DNA of 64,000 nt from Ignelater luminosus (taxonomy: Eukaryota > Arthropoda > Insecta > Coleoptera > Elateridae): positions 55,358 to 119,357 of the forward strand of contig VTPC01000610.1 of assembly GCA_011009095.1 (NCBI GenBank). Direction: 5' to 3'. This document shows, in pieces, positions 50,280-59,959 of this stretch; within the stretch, counting starts at the first letter, position 1, and each line of letters opens with the position of its first letter. The notes under the pieces were generated by a model. It saw only the letters and a list, made by a program, of their open reading frames with translations, was not told the DNA's origin and did no database searches. The position numbers and the translations under genes were made by a program.

Positions 50280-52154
50280 TATTTGAATGTTTCTAAGCCA
50301 GTTCTAGGGACAGATGAATGTTAAGAATACATCTCTCGCATAAAATCTGAGACATCTTTTTGTAAGGGGGTTCGAAAGCAGCAGAAGAGTTTAATGGTTT
50401 TTGTTGAGAGCATTCGTTTTAGTCTTTTATTGTCTGTTGTGTAGCGAAATTTGTTCACCATTCGTTAGCATGTTTCACAATTTATTATTTCACAATACTT
50501 AAATTTGACAATTCCTTTTGTTATGTAATATTCGATATTATAAAAGTGGCCATTTAAATTTACTATCATTAATCAAGAAAAAATCGATTATTGATTTGTC
50601 TCTTTAAAAATATTATTTTCCAATCGAATTTGTGTATTCTTTGATATGACACAGATAAAAAAGTTTGGAAGGAAAGGAGGAAATGTTTTGAAAAAAATGA
50701 TTTATAAGGTTGTATACCAGTAAGCAGTGGGTGACTGAATGCGTGGTAATAACAGTATCATAAAGAACAATAATAATAACGACACGATTATTAAATTTGA
50801 TAAAACTCGAAATGCGTGCACGAAAATTTGCTAATAAAAATAGCAAACAAGTTACGTGTACAAAAATTAAATTTTTGTTGTTCTTTTATGGGGTATGATA
50901 ACATTGCTTATTTAAAGTTATTAGAAAAAATTCAAGTTTCTTATATTTTGCAAATTTAATAAAAGAAGTTAAAGCCAACGACACACTGTGATCATTTTAA
51001 AGATGCATTACACGATGCGTGTGGTTTCTGCAGTTTGTTGTACCTAGCACCAAAAAACTACTACTACTTACATATTATAGACTTTAAATTTGCATCCGTA
51101 GGTTTAAATGATAAAATTTCTAGTACCAGAATTCAGGACATTTTCCACTAAGAAAATCTTCCATAAGACAATCTACTTCTTTATTCACTTTTCTTTCCAT
51201 TAAGTTAGGGCCAGTGCAACATTCTAAAGAACTGTCGAAATACTTCTATTGCGTATATTACAATGAATCTTTCGAGCTGTTTGTGCCCAAGGCCGTATTT
51301 AGAAGGAATCTCCTGAAATGTAAAGATGTAAACTCGTAGAATTGATTTTGCTTTTATATTGCTTGTTACAAATAATCATATGGATGATTGGACCCTAGTT
51401 ACGGGCTCTTTTGTGAAGTAGATATATTTATAAGTAGTCCATGTTCTTATCAGTACATCTACTTTGATCCTCTTTTGAAACATCTCAGCAAGACTCGATT
51501 AGCACCTAGAGATTTACGGTTTAACGGCGTCGGCAGAATTAAAAATATCATAAATTGTTGTACTAAAAGGACCTCAAAGAGAATCACCGTCAATTTAGAA
51601 GTAAATTATTAATACCAGATCTTGTAAGGAAAAGTGGGTTACAACTATAAATGTAAAGTAATTTTTTTTACTTGTGATTTAAAATATTTTTTGAAAATAT
51701 AGTTAGTGGTCTTAGCTCATGAACTGTAATCTCTTTTTTTCTCAGACCTCTTTTTGCTTTTTTCCGGATAATGCTGCTTCATCAGTGTCTCACAAGTAGC
51801 AGCGTTTAGGGCAAACAACTATCTGAATCATAGAAGATGTTAAAACATTGTCAAAATACTGACAGTATACTTTACCTTGAAATAGTTTCGGTAGTTTTAG
51901 AAAAATGTATCAGTTTTCTGACTTCATCTTCTCTTAATCTTCATTCTTCGTATATATATTCTAAAAAATAAACTGTAACCGATTCTAAAGTAACAATAAT
52001 CCATGCTCTGAAACTACCTGGTGTGTTTGCTTATCGCTAAGTATTAATGTGTGTAATGTGTAATGTACGAAGCACAATAAAATTTTCTTCAGTTGCAGTA
52101 AAAAACCGGAATGTCGAACAAATTTGATTAATAGTTACTATTGCCAGTAATAAA
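50280..52154. other. AT-rich intergenic stretch
   Basis: Short open frames only; nothing recognised. Confidence 0.4.
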
Positions 52155-53130
52155 ATTATTGTCGATGCAGTTTATAGACCCCCAGTTATAAGTTATGACT
52201 ATGTAACATTTATAAATGAAATGCTCTTGAGGTTTACTCCAACTTGGTTAACTAGTTCGTCTGATTGATCTCATAATGGTAACCGATGTTCTTAAAGTTA
52301 CAAACAGTGGTGTAGAGCCATGTCACTTTTCTGATCATGATTTGATCTACTGTAGTTTATCCTTCAGCGTGCACAGAAGGCTTGCAGTCTATTCCTTTTA
52401 ACATGACAAACTGCATTATTCCAACTCTTTAAGTCTGAGATTATTTGGCATACCTGCTTCAGTTAAGGACGTCTAGGTTTACGAATGCTGGAGCACTGTG
52501 GCTTACTGATAATAGTAAACTTCTTATTTCTTTTAGGAACAAGGCTGAAGCTAAATACAGAAGAACTGGGTTGTTACGTCACTGGAATTACTACAGGTTG
52601 CTTTGAAATTCCACAACTAATACCATTAATAACAAGAAAAAAGCTTGTTTAATTGTTTGTCAAATATAAATATTTAAATAATGACAGAAAATCTCTTTGA
52701 AAAAATCTCCAATTCCTGGATCTTGAAAACCAGAAATTTCCTGAGACTTCGTCTAATATTGTTAATGTTAATAGCATTAACAAGTGCTTTGTGAATTGTC
52801 TTTCTACTTGATCACAATAATTCTCTTAGACGTCTAAGTTTTACTAACAAGACCTTTCTTCTAGAATTAGCTTTACAACAGTTTCCTGTGAGACAGTTAG
52901 TCAAATAGTTAGCAATATAAAATCCAAAGCATATAGTGCAGATAACGTTAACATTGATATGCCTAGATTATGTTCTCCATACATTACCTATATACCAAAT
53001 GAATGCCCTCTATTTATAATGTTTCTTCAAATTGCTGGAAGGAAGCACTTATTATGCCTTTATAAAGTAAATAATTCTTCGAAACTTAAGAATTTAAGGT
53101 CAATCAGTATACTACTAACCCTATCCCCCT
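52155..53130 (+). mobile_element. LINE remnant: endonuclease end and start of reverse transcriptase
   Basis: Successive plus-strand fragments keep the order of non-LTR ORF2. VDAVYRPPVISYDYVTF marks the APE-type endonuclease. A fragment with SGVEPCHFSDHDLIYC is the conserved SDH block of the same domain. LTDN, then SLRNKAEAKYRRTG and HWNYYR, form the linker. SQIVSNIKSKAYSADNVN and SPYITYIPNECPLF open the RT domain, and LRSISILLTLS matches the RPISLLPxLS motif. Stops and frame changes separate the pieces, and similarity ends near 53130, before the RT active site. It is a dead copy of a jockey- or CR1-like element. Confidence 0.78.
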
Positions 53131-53972
53131 GCGCCATGCATGTTCCGCCTTTTATTGTGAATTTTATTCTGGTCTTCCTGGGGCATATATTGAAAAACCC
53201 CTATACACGTGTCTAATATTTTTCGATGTAAAAACACCCGTAAAAGTTTCATTGAAATCGGTTAAGACAGCTGAAGCAATGCCAGTTTCATTAAAGTCAA
53301 TTCTAGCTATTTTCCGACCTACAATATTTTTCTGCGAGGCCCAAAGGGCCCATTTAAACAAACGGCAAAACGTAGCGACTATTTTAGAATCGCCAGAAAA
53401 AAAATTTCATCAAGATCGGCTACGGACTCACTTAAAACTGGTGAGGATGAAGATGGTAACAAGTGTGAATTCGAGAATGTTTTCCAACTGAGGTCAAGTT
53501 CTTTACGTTATCAAAAAGAATGGGCGATGGATGCTTGTGTTGTTTTTGTGTTTTCTTTTAGAGACAGTGGAAGAGGATTAAAAGTGTTCCGAATATATGA
53601 TCTTTAGTTTGGTCAACCTCTGTGTTCATGTATCGGCCCCTTAGGAATTTCAGGCGCGTATACGGAAGGAATTCCCATCACATCGCACATTTCCTTCAAA
53701 GGATAAAAGCGGTCCAGACTGAGCATTTTTCTATAGATGGACTTCTCTTTCTATTGGAAGCGAATGGTTGGATATGGATATGGTGATGCGGTGGCTAAAA
53801 CGATGAATCTATAGTAGATGCTGTGAAGGTCGTGGAGTGGCAGCCTAGAATGTCGTCTCTAATTTCTGGAAAGAAAGCTGTGGTGCTTCCGAACAATCCT
53901 CAAGCAATGTTTAAGTTTGCCGCTCTATCTCAGCGTGGGGAGAAGGCAATGTCAGGATAAGAAGAAACCCCC
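53131..53972. other. Unassigned, probably repeat-derived
   Basis: Moderate GC, with open frames on both strands at 53164-53491. It includes phrases such as GTTTCATTGAAATCGG that often occur in insect transposon ends, but no paired end or protein domain could be identified. Confidence 0.3.
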
Positions 53973-54115
53973 GCGTTCGGTAAGGTACCTCTGACAGCTA
54001 TTTTTAATTGGAATCATCTCCTGTTTTTGTCACTCAAATATTAATCCAGATTTGAACGACAAAAACAAGAGATGATCCCGAGCAAAAATAGCTTTCAGAG
54101 GTACTTACCAAACGC
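53973..54115. repeat. Long imperfect hairpin (foldback)
   Basis: Arms 53973-54031 and 54058-54115 pair along about 58 bp around a 26-nt loop, with a few mismatches. Shared blocks include GTACCTCTGA, AGCTATTTTT and ATCATCTC followed by TGTTTTTGTC. It may be a short foldback element or a structured RNA. Confidence 0.8.
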
Positions 54116-54239
54116 AGAGTTTGAAGCGAAACCCCAAAGTTTTCGATTTGATCTAGCGGCCATGGCTAAACAAAATGACTTGGGCCTTTTGGGGGTTTAT
54201 CTTGATTTTTTACGTCTGAAACCAGAACTTTAGTCGATT

Positions 54240-54690
54240 CAGTTTGGTCGGTAGGATACTAGACCAATCTTCGAAGCTGCGGAACAATGTCAATAAGGCA
54301 GTATTATTCGCAAATTGGGAGAAGTAGGGGTCGAGGTTTCGATGATGGCGAGACGTCGTAGCAATGAAAGAAGGAGCGAGAAGATGAAACTTAAGGGAAA
54401 GTCGGTTGGTTTACAGCGTATATTTTCTATAAGACAGAGCCCGGGGTACAAGCACGCAATGTTGAATTGTTTATTATATGGACAAAGAAAGCAGGGACAG
54501 GAGCTTGTAAAGAAATTATTCGTACCAGACCTTATCAAAAGCACGCTCAATGTCAAGAAATGTGGTATCGTCTGAAGTTTAGGGTCACTGTGAGGTCCGT
54601 ATGGAAGTAGAACAGGGGGTAGAAGATGTATTGACCTGGGTGGAATCCAAATTTGTGGTTTTTGAAAAATACCTTGAATATGTTGATTGG
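54240..54690 (-). mobile_element. LINE reverse transcriptase remnant
   Basis: On the minus strand, HKFGFHPGQ is followed by HTDLTVTLN and then FLDIERAFDKVWYE-stop-FLYKL. This corresponds to the RT blocks QFGFRxGHST, DDITxxLN and the strongly conserved FLDIEKAFDKVWHxGLLYKL of jockey-like LINEs. Stops and a frame change show it is dead. Plus-strand open frames at 54315-54575 and 54601-54882 are antisense shadows, though the second ends with a hydrophobic stretch that looks membrane-like. Confidence 0.75.
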
Positions 54691-55142
54691 GATCTTTTCA
54701 TACTCAAAGGTGTGTGGTCTATAAAACTTGTGAGATATCCATTAAACACAGGGTTTTTGGGTAGTTTAAAGAGATCTAAGAAGCTTTTGCTTAAAGTAAT
54801 ATTTGCTTCAGGATTCACTTTATGTGTGTTTGTTTGTTGTCTAATCATTTTATATGTTTATGTTGCCAACAAACATGAATAGAGGATTATTCTTCAAAAA
54901 CTCGTTGCCTTACAAAGACTTCAAATGCAGTACTAAACTTTTTTATCAAGCAATTTTTTTTGCAGAATTTAGTTATTATATTTTCTGAAAAGATCTCATG
55001 CGCCTGGTCCGGATAATTCTCAACAGAAACAACTTTTCCGATTTTTAGTGCACTTGATAATATCTTCTTTTTCTTGTCTAGTATCAGCTATACGTTTAGT
55101 CATTTAGTAACAATAATAAAGATAATAAAACTTTTGTTTAAT

Positions 55143-55350
55143 ATGAATGCTTTGTTTTGGAATTTAAGGTCAAAATATAGGTAACTACGCTAATTTCATA
55201 ATAAATAAAAATTCCAAGAATATTTATTTAAAAGTGGACGTAGTTCTTCTAGACGAAACATATGGTTCTTTCACGCCAACATCTTGATAGATACCGCAGA
55301 TACCCTAGCGGCAGATCAAAACCTGCAAAAAGCAAAATACGAAAGATTTT
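55143..55350 (+). mobile_element. LINE endonuclease N-terminal remnant
   Basis: From the ATG near 55143 the fragments read NALFWNLRSK, then VDVVLLDETYGSFTP, then YRRYPSGRSKPAK. This is the start of an APE-type endonuclease of a non-LTR retrotransposon, where the usual pattern is LxWNxRSL ... DVVLLSETxL ... YRxDR. Stops and shifts interrupt it. It may belong to the same family as the neighbouring LINE pieces, but they are not in one consistent orientation. Confidence 0.65.
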
Positions 55351-56025
55351 CATTCCAGTGGTGGGTTTAATTACGAATAGATAACGTATACAGTAAGCAC
55401 GTATACCTATCGTCTTCTAAAAGTTGTTATGTACTTGCATGTTTTTACAAAAGGAACTCTGGTGATGTAAGTGGTCTTAAAAGCACAAAATCATAGAGAT
55501 ATAATCAGGGGCCTATTTCGGAATGTTACAAGCAACTTTGTAAGTTCAGATTTTGCTAGGAAATTAGGAATTTTTGTCAGATACTGGCACTTGCAGCTTC
55601 TGATAATTTAGTTTTAAATTGCAAGCTCTAGTAACAACTTTGATGAAACTGAATTTGTAAAGTTACTTATAATATTGTGAAACGGGCCCCAGGTGTATTT
55701 ATATTTATAAAAGTAAAGCCAAAGAACTTATAAATAGTAATAAGTAGATTTATGAATTTTATGATACACACTTATGTTTTATGTATATGAGCCAAACATT
55801 TTAGAGGGCTGTATAGGCAACTAAGAACACACAATAAAAGTATTCTGAAAATATCTTTTACAGGTTTACATAATGTCTTCGGTCGGTACTTAACAATTAT
55901 ATACGTATCAAGTCATCATTGTTACTGACTTCTTAAATATGTCTTAGAAATAAAGACTCAATATGAAATTTCTTTTAAATTTTCGTTGTAATCTTCTTTG
56001 CAATATTCTAGTATTATTTATTAGC
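55351..56025. other. Region upstream of mRpL1
   Basis: AT-rich intergenic DNA that should hold the mRpL1 promoter; no defined core promoter element could be singled out. A 13-nt alternative first exon (ATG at 55873, ending before GTACTT) also fits the reading phase but has a poor donor. Confidence 0.35.
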
Positions 56026-56107
56026 ATGTCTATCATTATGTATTTGAATAGGCAATCCACCATTCCCAGATTTCCAAACTCAAAGTGCGTCATCTTTCGA
56101 TCAAAAA
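56026..56107 (+). CDS. mRpL1: mRpL1, candidate first coding exon
   Basis: ATG at 56026 opens 27 codons plus one base, ending before a fair donor (AAAAA|GTAAAT). That single base completes the codon at the start of the next exon (56389), so the phases agree. The predicted leader is rich in Arg, Lys and Ser and contains no acidic residue, as expected for a mitochondrial targeting presequence; residues 9-26 include NRQSTIPRF and VIFRSK. A second in-frame ATG is at 56038. The match in phase alone could be chance, so the exon is a proposal only. Confidence 0.45.
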
Positions 56108-56388
56108 GTAAATTTATGCCGTTTTGAGTTTTTGGGGTTAAGTTAAAGTGTGTTACAATAATGTTGAATATTGTTTATTAATGCCAGTTAATTTATTAAA
56201 CTCGAATAATGTTTCAATTAATTAAAAGTATGTAACAATCATACTATTGAAAAATAACTTAATTTCTGTAACTGTTATTACAACCTCACTTTTGTTGTTT
56301 TATTGTTTTCGTAGTACCTACCTACCTTAGTTATTAATGAAATATGATCTTAAATAATATAAAAATTCTATTTGTGATTTTGTTCTAG

Positions 56389-57747
56389 GTAGTTTTATTT
56401 CTCCTTTAATATGTGGACTTAATAACTCCCTTCTTCAGTCTGTTGCTGTTACTCCTATTGCTGTTCGCAATTATGCAGCTCGTAAGGGTACTCGAGAAAG
56501 AAAAAGAAAAGCAAAAGTTAAGGTTACTGTAGAAAAAGTTGGATTTATACCACATAACCAGAGAGATAAAGAAAAGTAAGCTAAATCTGATATATTATTT
56601 TATAGCTTAAAATGACAATTTTGTGTTTGTAGATTTTTATTAAATAGACCTAAAAGAAAGTTTGATGACTCTTTAAAATCGCTTCCAGTAGATAATGTTT
56701 ATGTTCAAAAGTATTATAAATGGCGTGTATACCCATTTGCTGAGGCAGTCGAGTGCCACAGGGAAACTCATCATCCTGATATGTACAATCGACCAAATGC
56801 CAATTTACAAGTTACTATTGAGTTGAATATGGAAGCAGAGAAAAAGGTAAAACCATGTAAATTTTCATACTAATAAATGACATTAGATTAGTCTCTAAAT
56901 AGAAGATAACAGAAAATAAATTAAAAGTTATAATTGCTTTGCAGACACGATTTGTTGATAATTTCACACGAATAGCTTCCATGCCGCATAAATTTGATCA
57001 TGGGGAAGATAGGTCAATTGTGGCATTTGCAAAATCTGAAGAAATGCAAAAAGAAGCTAAAGCAGCAGGTGCTGATTTAGTGGGTGGTGTAGAACTGATC
57101 AAAGATATCCAGAATGGGAGAGTATCATTACAAGATTTTCAGTTCATCATAGCACATCCTAATATTTTACCTGAATTAGTTTCTGTAAGAGGTTTAATGA
57201 AGCGTAGATTTCCAAATCCTAAAACTGGAACATTAGACGTTGATTTGCCATCGCTTATTAACAAGTTTTTGTATGGTGTTAATTATTCTGCTGTAAAAGA
57301 TGAATATGAGAAAGATTTTGGAATAATTGAGACTGTTATTGGAACTGTAAGTAATATGACACTATTATAAGCAAATGTGAAATTTTACTTTGAGAAAATG
57401 TACCATCTATTATACTATTGCAGTTAAATATGGATACAAAACATCTAGAAGAAAACCTTGCATCATTAATTAAAGATATTTATACAATGAAACCAAAACG
57501 AGATGGTCCTTTTATATCCAGGTAAGGTTGTCAATTGCATTACAAAAATGTTAGGAATGCTATTCTTTTGTGTCATGTAAAAAAATAAAAACAACGTTTT
57601 CATTGCAGATGTTTATTGTTAAGTCCACCTTCACGTGAAAAATTAAAAGTCGATTATTCTTTGTATATTGATTGTGATTCCAAAGAAAAGGTAGAAAGCG
57701 TTTCTGATGAAGAGGAAGATGAGAAAGAAGTAGCTGCCAATGCCTGA
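56389..57747 (+). CDS. mRpL1: Mitochondrial ribosomal protein L1 (uL1m), five exons
   Basis: This nuclear gene encodes the L1-stalk protein of the mitochondrial large ribosomal subunit, which binds the 16S rRNA stalk and helps the exit of deacylated tRNA. Exons are 56389-56575, 56633-56846, 56945-57346, 57424-57521 and 57609-57747, giving 345 complete codons plus stop; every intron is GT-AG with matched phase. The first seen exon gives [14 protein letters not shown] and VGFIPHN, typical of animal uL1m. Next come [22 protein letters not shown], and then the L1 domain proper with [28 protein letters not shown] and [14 protein letters not shown]. The C-terminus is acidic (SDEEEDEKE) and ends in AANA. 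The first exon enters with two bases of a split codon, so the start lies upstream, probably at 56026. Introns are only 57-98 bp, in strong contrast to Chsy. Confidence 0.94.
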
Positions 57748-57807
57748 AACAGAAAAATTGTAATGCAATTATAAAGATTTGTACACTTTATAAATCTTGT
57801 TATTTTA

Positions 57808-57813
57808 AATAAA
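57808..57813 (+). promoter_or_regulatory. mRpL1 poly(A) signal
   Basis: A canonical AATAAA lies 61 bp after the TGA of mRpL1 and is followed by GT/T-rich sequence (GGTTGTTTATT), which fits cleavage around 57830. Confidence 0.8.
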
Positions 57814-57829
57814 GGTTGTTTATTAACAT

Positions 57830-58481
57830 TTTTATTGCTTTGATGGTATGTGGTTTGTTACTGAAATTATTGCTAATCTAATTAAAAACAAGGCTTATGA
57901 AGTGAATGCAGTGTCATACTCACAGCTACAAAAAGTGACAATGCTTTAAAATAAAATCATTCTCATCGTTTTGAATCTTGCTCAAAGGCAGAGCGATAGA
58001 ATTTAATTTTATGCAATTGATAATTTTTTAATTAAGTTGATAAATTAACTGTTGAAAAAGTTGAAAAAACAAAGCAAGATTCAACAGTAGATTATTGCTA
58101 TTTTCTTCTGGGCACATCAGGATTTTCAGATCGATTGATTTTATGGGGCCAGTTAAGTTTTTCTGCTTTTTAGATCAATTAAATTTTTTTGGTTGACTAA
58201 ATGTTTAGGATCCTATCAGAAACATTAATAGATTTTCAGGTTCTTGACAAGCTTGTTGCAGTAGGGTCTGACTTCAAGATATTGACCTATGCAGGCCCCC
58301 AAGATGATGTTTTTGTGGAATGAAAAATGTCTACAGAGCGCCACAACAGAACACCTACAGAACAGTTTTTAATTTCCATTCAGTCAATAATATCAATGCT
58401 TAATTGTATTAATATTGTAACTTTTTTTTGTTTGTCTTAAGAGAGGTCTTGATTTTCCTTTTATGTGCACAGGAAAAATGA
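57830..58481. other. Intergenic stretch downstream of mRpL1
   Basis: No gene recognised. TGAATCTTGCT (57972-57982) and AGCAAGATTCA (58073-58083) form an 11-bp inverted pair 90 bp apart, possibly the ends of a very short foldback element. Confidence 0.35.
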
Positions 58482-58587
58482 CCCATACAGCACAAAAAGT
58501 TCAGACATGTTTCTGAAATGTTTCGATCTTTCTGGTATCTTTGTTTGATATTTCAGAAACTTGTCTGAAACTTATGTGTTGTATGGG
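58482..58587. repeat. 106-nt near-perfect hairpin
   Basis: Two arms of about 40 nt (58482-58519 and 58550-58587) pair around a ~30-nt loop. The inner 20 bp (TTCAGACATGTTTCTGAAAT against its partner) have one mismatch, and the outer part (CCCATACA... / ...GTATGGG) has several. The size is compatible with a miRNA-like precursor or a small foldback transposon. Confidence 0.75.
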
Positions 58588-58974
58588 GAGTTTGACAGGA
58601 AGCACTAAACTAAAACTTGTCCTAACCGATAATAAAGCATGTTATTGTCTATGATGGTGGTGTATTTTACTTAAATTAGGGACTGAATACGCACCATTGA
58701 GGCATTGACCAGTTATGGAATAACCAGTATTGGAGGCTATATGCCATATACCTATAAAAATAAAATTTAAAAAGCATATACGTAAATGCGGATTCAAAAA
58801 ATACGTAGGTATACGGACGTATACTCGAGACCAATGACGCAGCTGTCCTAAGTTTTTTATCAGGCTTTCGTGAGATGTATTTAACTAGATAACTGCAATA
58901 AACCTTAATTTCAGTAATCTCTTTTTTCTAAGTCGTTATTCTTACAGATATCAGGCTTTATTTATCCTTTTGGG
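58588..58974. other. AT-rich intergenic stretch
   Basis: No gene or repeat recognised between the hairpin and the minisatellite. Confidence 0.35.
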
Positions 58975-59290
58975 AACAGTGTCTCAAGTAACACACGGAC
59001 GTTCCAATTCCGGCAATGGATGTTCAGTGGACGTGCATAGAACATACACTTGTTACAATTTTGAACATTTAACTAACGTTTGTTACTGGACGCACTTTGG
59101 ATGTAATTTGTGCATGGTCATCCGATGGATGTTCAATGAACGTACAATTTATGCACAAAAGTATTTTTACGAAGTATGGACCGAAATAGGATGCCCACTG
59201 GACGTTCTCTAATGGTCATCCGATGAACGTTCCAAAACGAACGCCCAGTGAATGCTCAATTTACGTTCATGAACGTCCGATCTTAGTTTG
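58975..59290. repeat. Degenerate palindromic minisatellite (GGACGTTC-type)
   Basis: Motifs such as GGACGTTCC, GTGGACGTG, TGAACGT, GAACGTCC and the phrase GTCATCCGATG (twice, at 59117 and 59215) recur in both directions. The block looks like an eroded array of a short palindromic unit related to GGACGTCCATTGAACGTCC. The 80-codon frame over it is a by-product of the repeat. Confidence 0.6.
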
Positions 59291-59309
59291 GACAACAAAT
59301 GGAAGTCCG

Positions 59310-59957
59310 GTGCTATATGGGATGTAAACCCAAAGTACTCGTCTGATTTTGGTAATTTTGGTTTTGATTTTTTTGTGTTGAACACTGCTGTGACCAACTG
59401 TGATAATTGCTGTTCATCTTCGAAATTTTGGTTGAACACATGATTTTTGACATAACCCCAGAGGAAATAAATATAACGTGTTAGATCAGGCGATCGTGCA
59501 GGCCAGGGTACTGCAGAATGCATTAATTTATAGCATAAGAAATCAAAATAACCCTAACATGTTTACATCATTAGAATCGTGACAACAAGAGCTATCCAAA
59601 ACAATTTTCGATTGTTTTTCCGCCTATTTAAAAAAATGAGGTTGATGATGGTTACTCGAAACCGAAACGTTGTACAGGAATCTTGTTAGCGTATTTTAAT
59701 AGAAAACAAAAAGTGGTAATGGAAAAGTGGTTTTAGTTTTCCGATATCTTTTCAAATAAATAAAAGAAAAAATAATAACAAAAATCGAGAAATCTACTTT
59801 TTTTTAAATATCTCTGAAACTATCCAAGATATGTAGATTTTGCAAACGCCAACAAAAAGGTCCTATAAATAGCCAACTTTTATCCCATTTAACCGATGCT
59901 GTATCTCTTACCGTTTCCAAGATCCCCATGCTGTGCATTCTTATCTTGGACACACTG
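59310..59957 (-). mobile_element. Deleted mariner-like element remnant
   Basis: The right end reads, on the minus strand, CAGTGTGTCCAAGATAAG, next to TA (59958-59959), a typical mariner terminus. Inside it, at 59370-59523 on the minus strand, a transposase C-terminal piece reads VPWPARSPDLTRYIYFLWGYVK, containing the third catalytic region; the expected acid before FLWG is not preserved. There is no room for the N-terminal two-thirds, and no left terminus was found. It is therefore an internally deleted, decayed copy abutting the minisatellite. Confidence 0.7.
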
Positions 59958-59959
59958 TA

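Noticed and set aside
54315-54882. Two adjacent plus-strand open frames, the second ending in a hydrophobic stretch
   Set aside because: The minus strand carries the FLDIERAFDKVW reverse transcriptase motif, so these are antisense shadows; no domain is visible in them.
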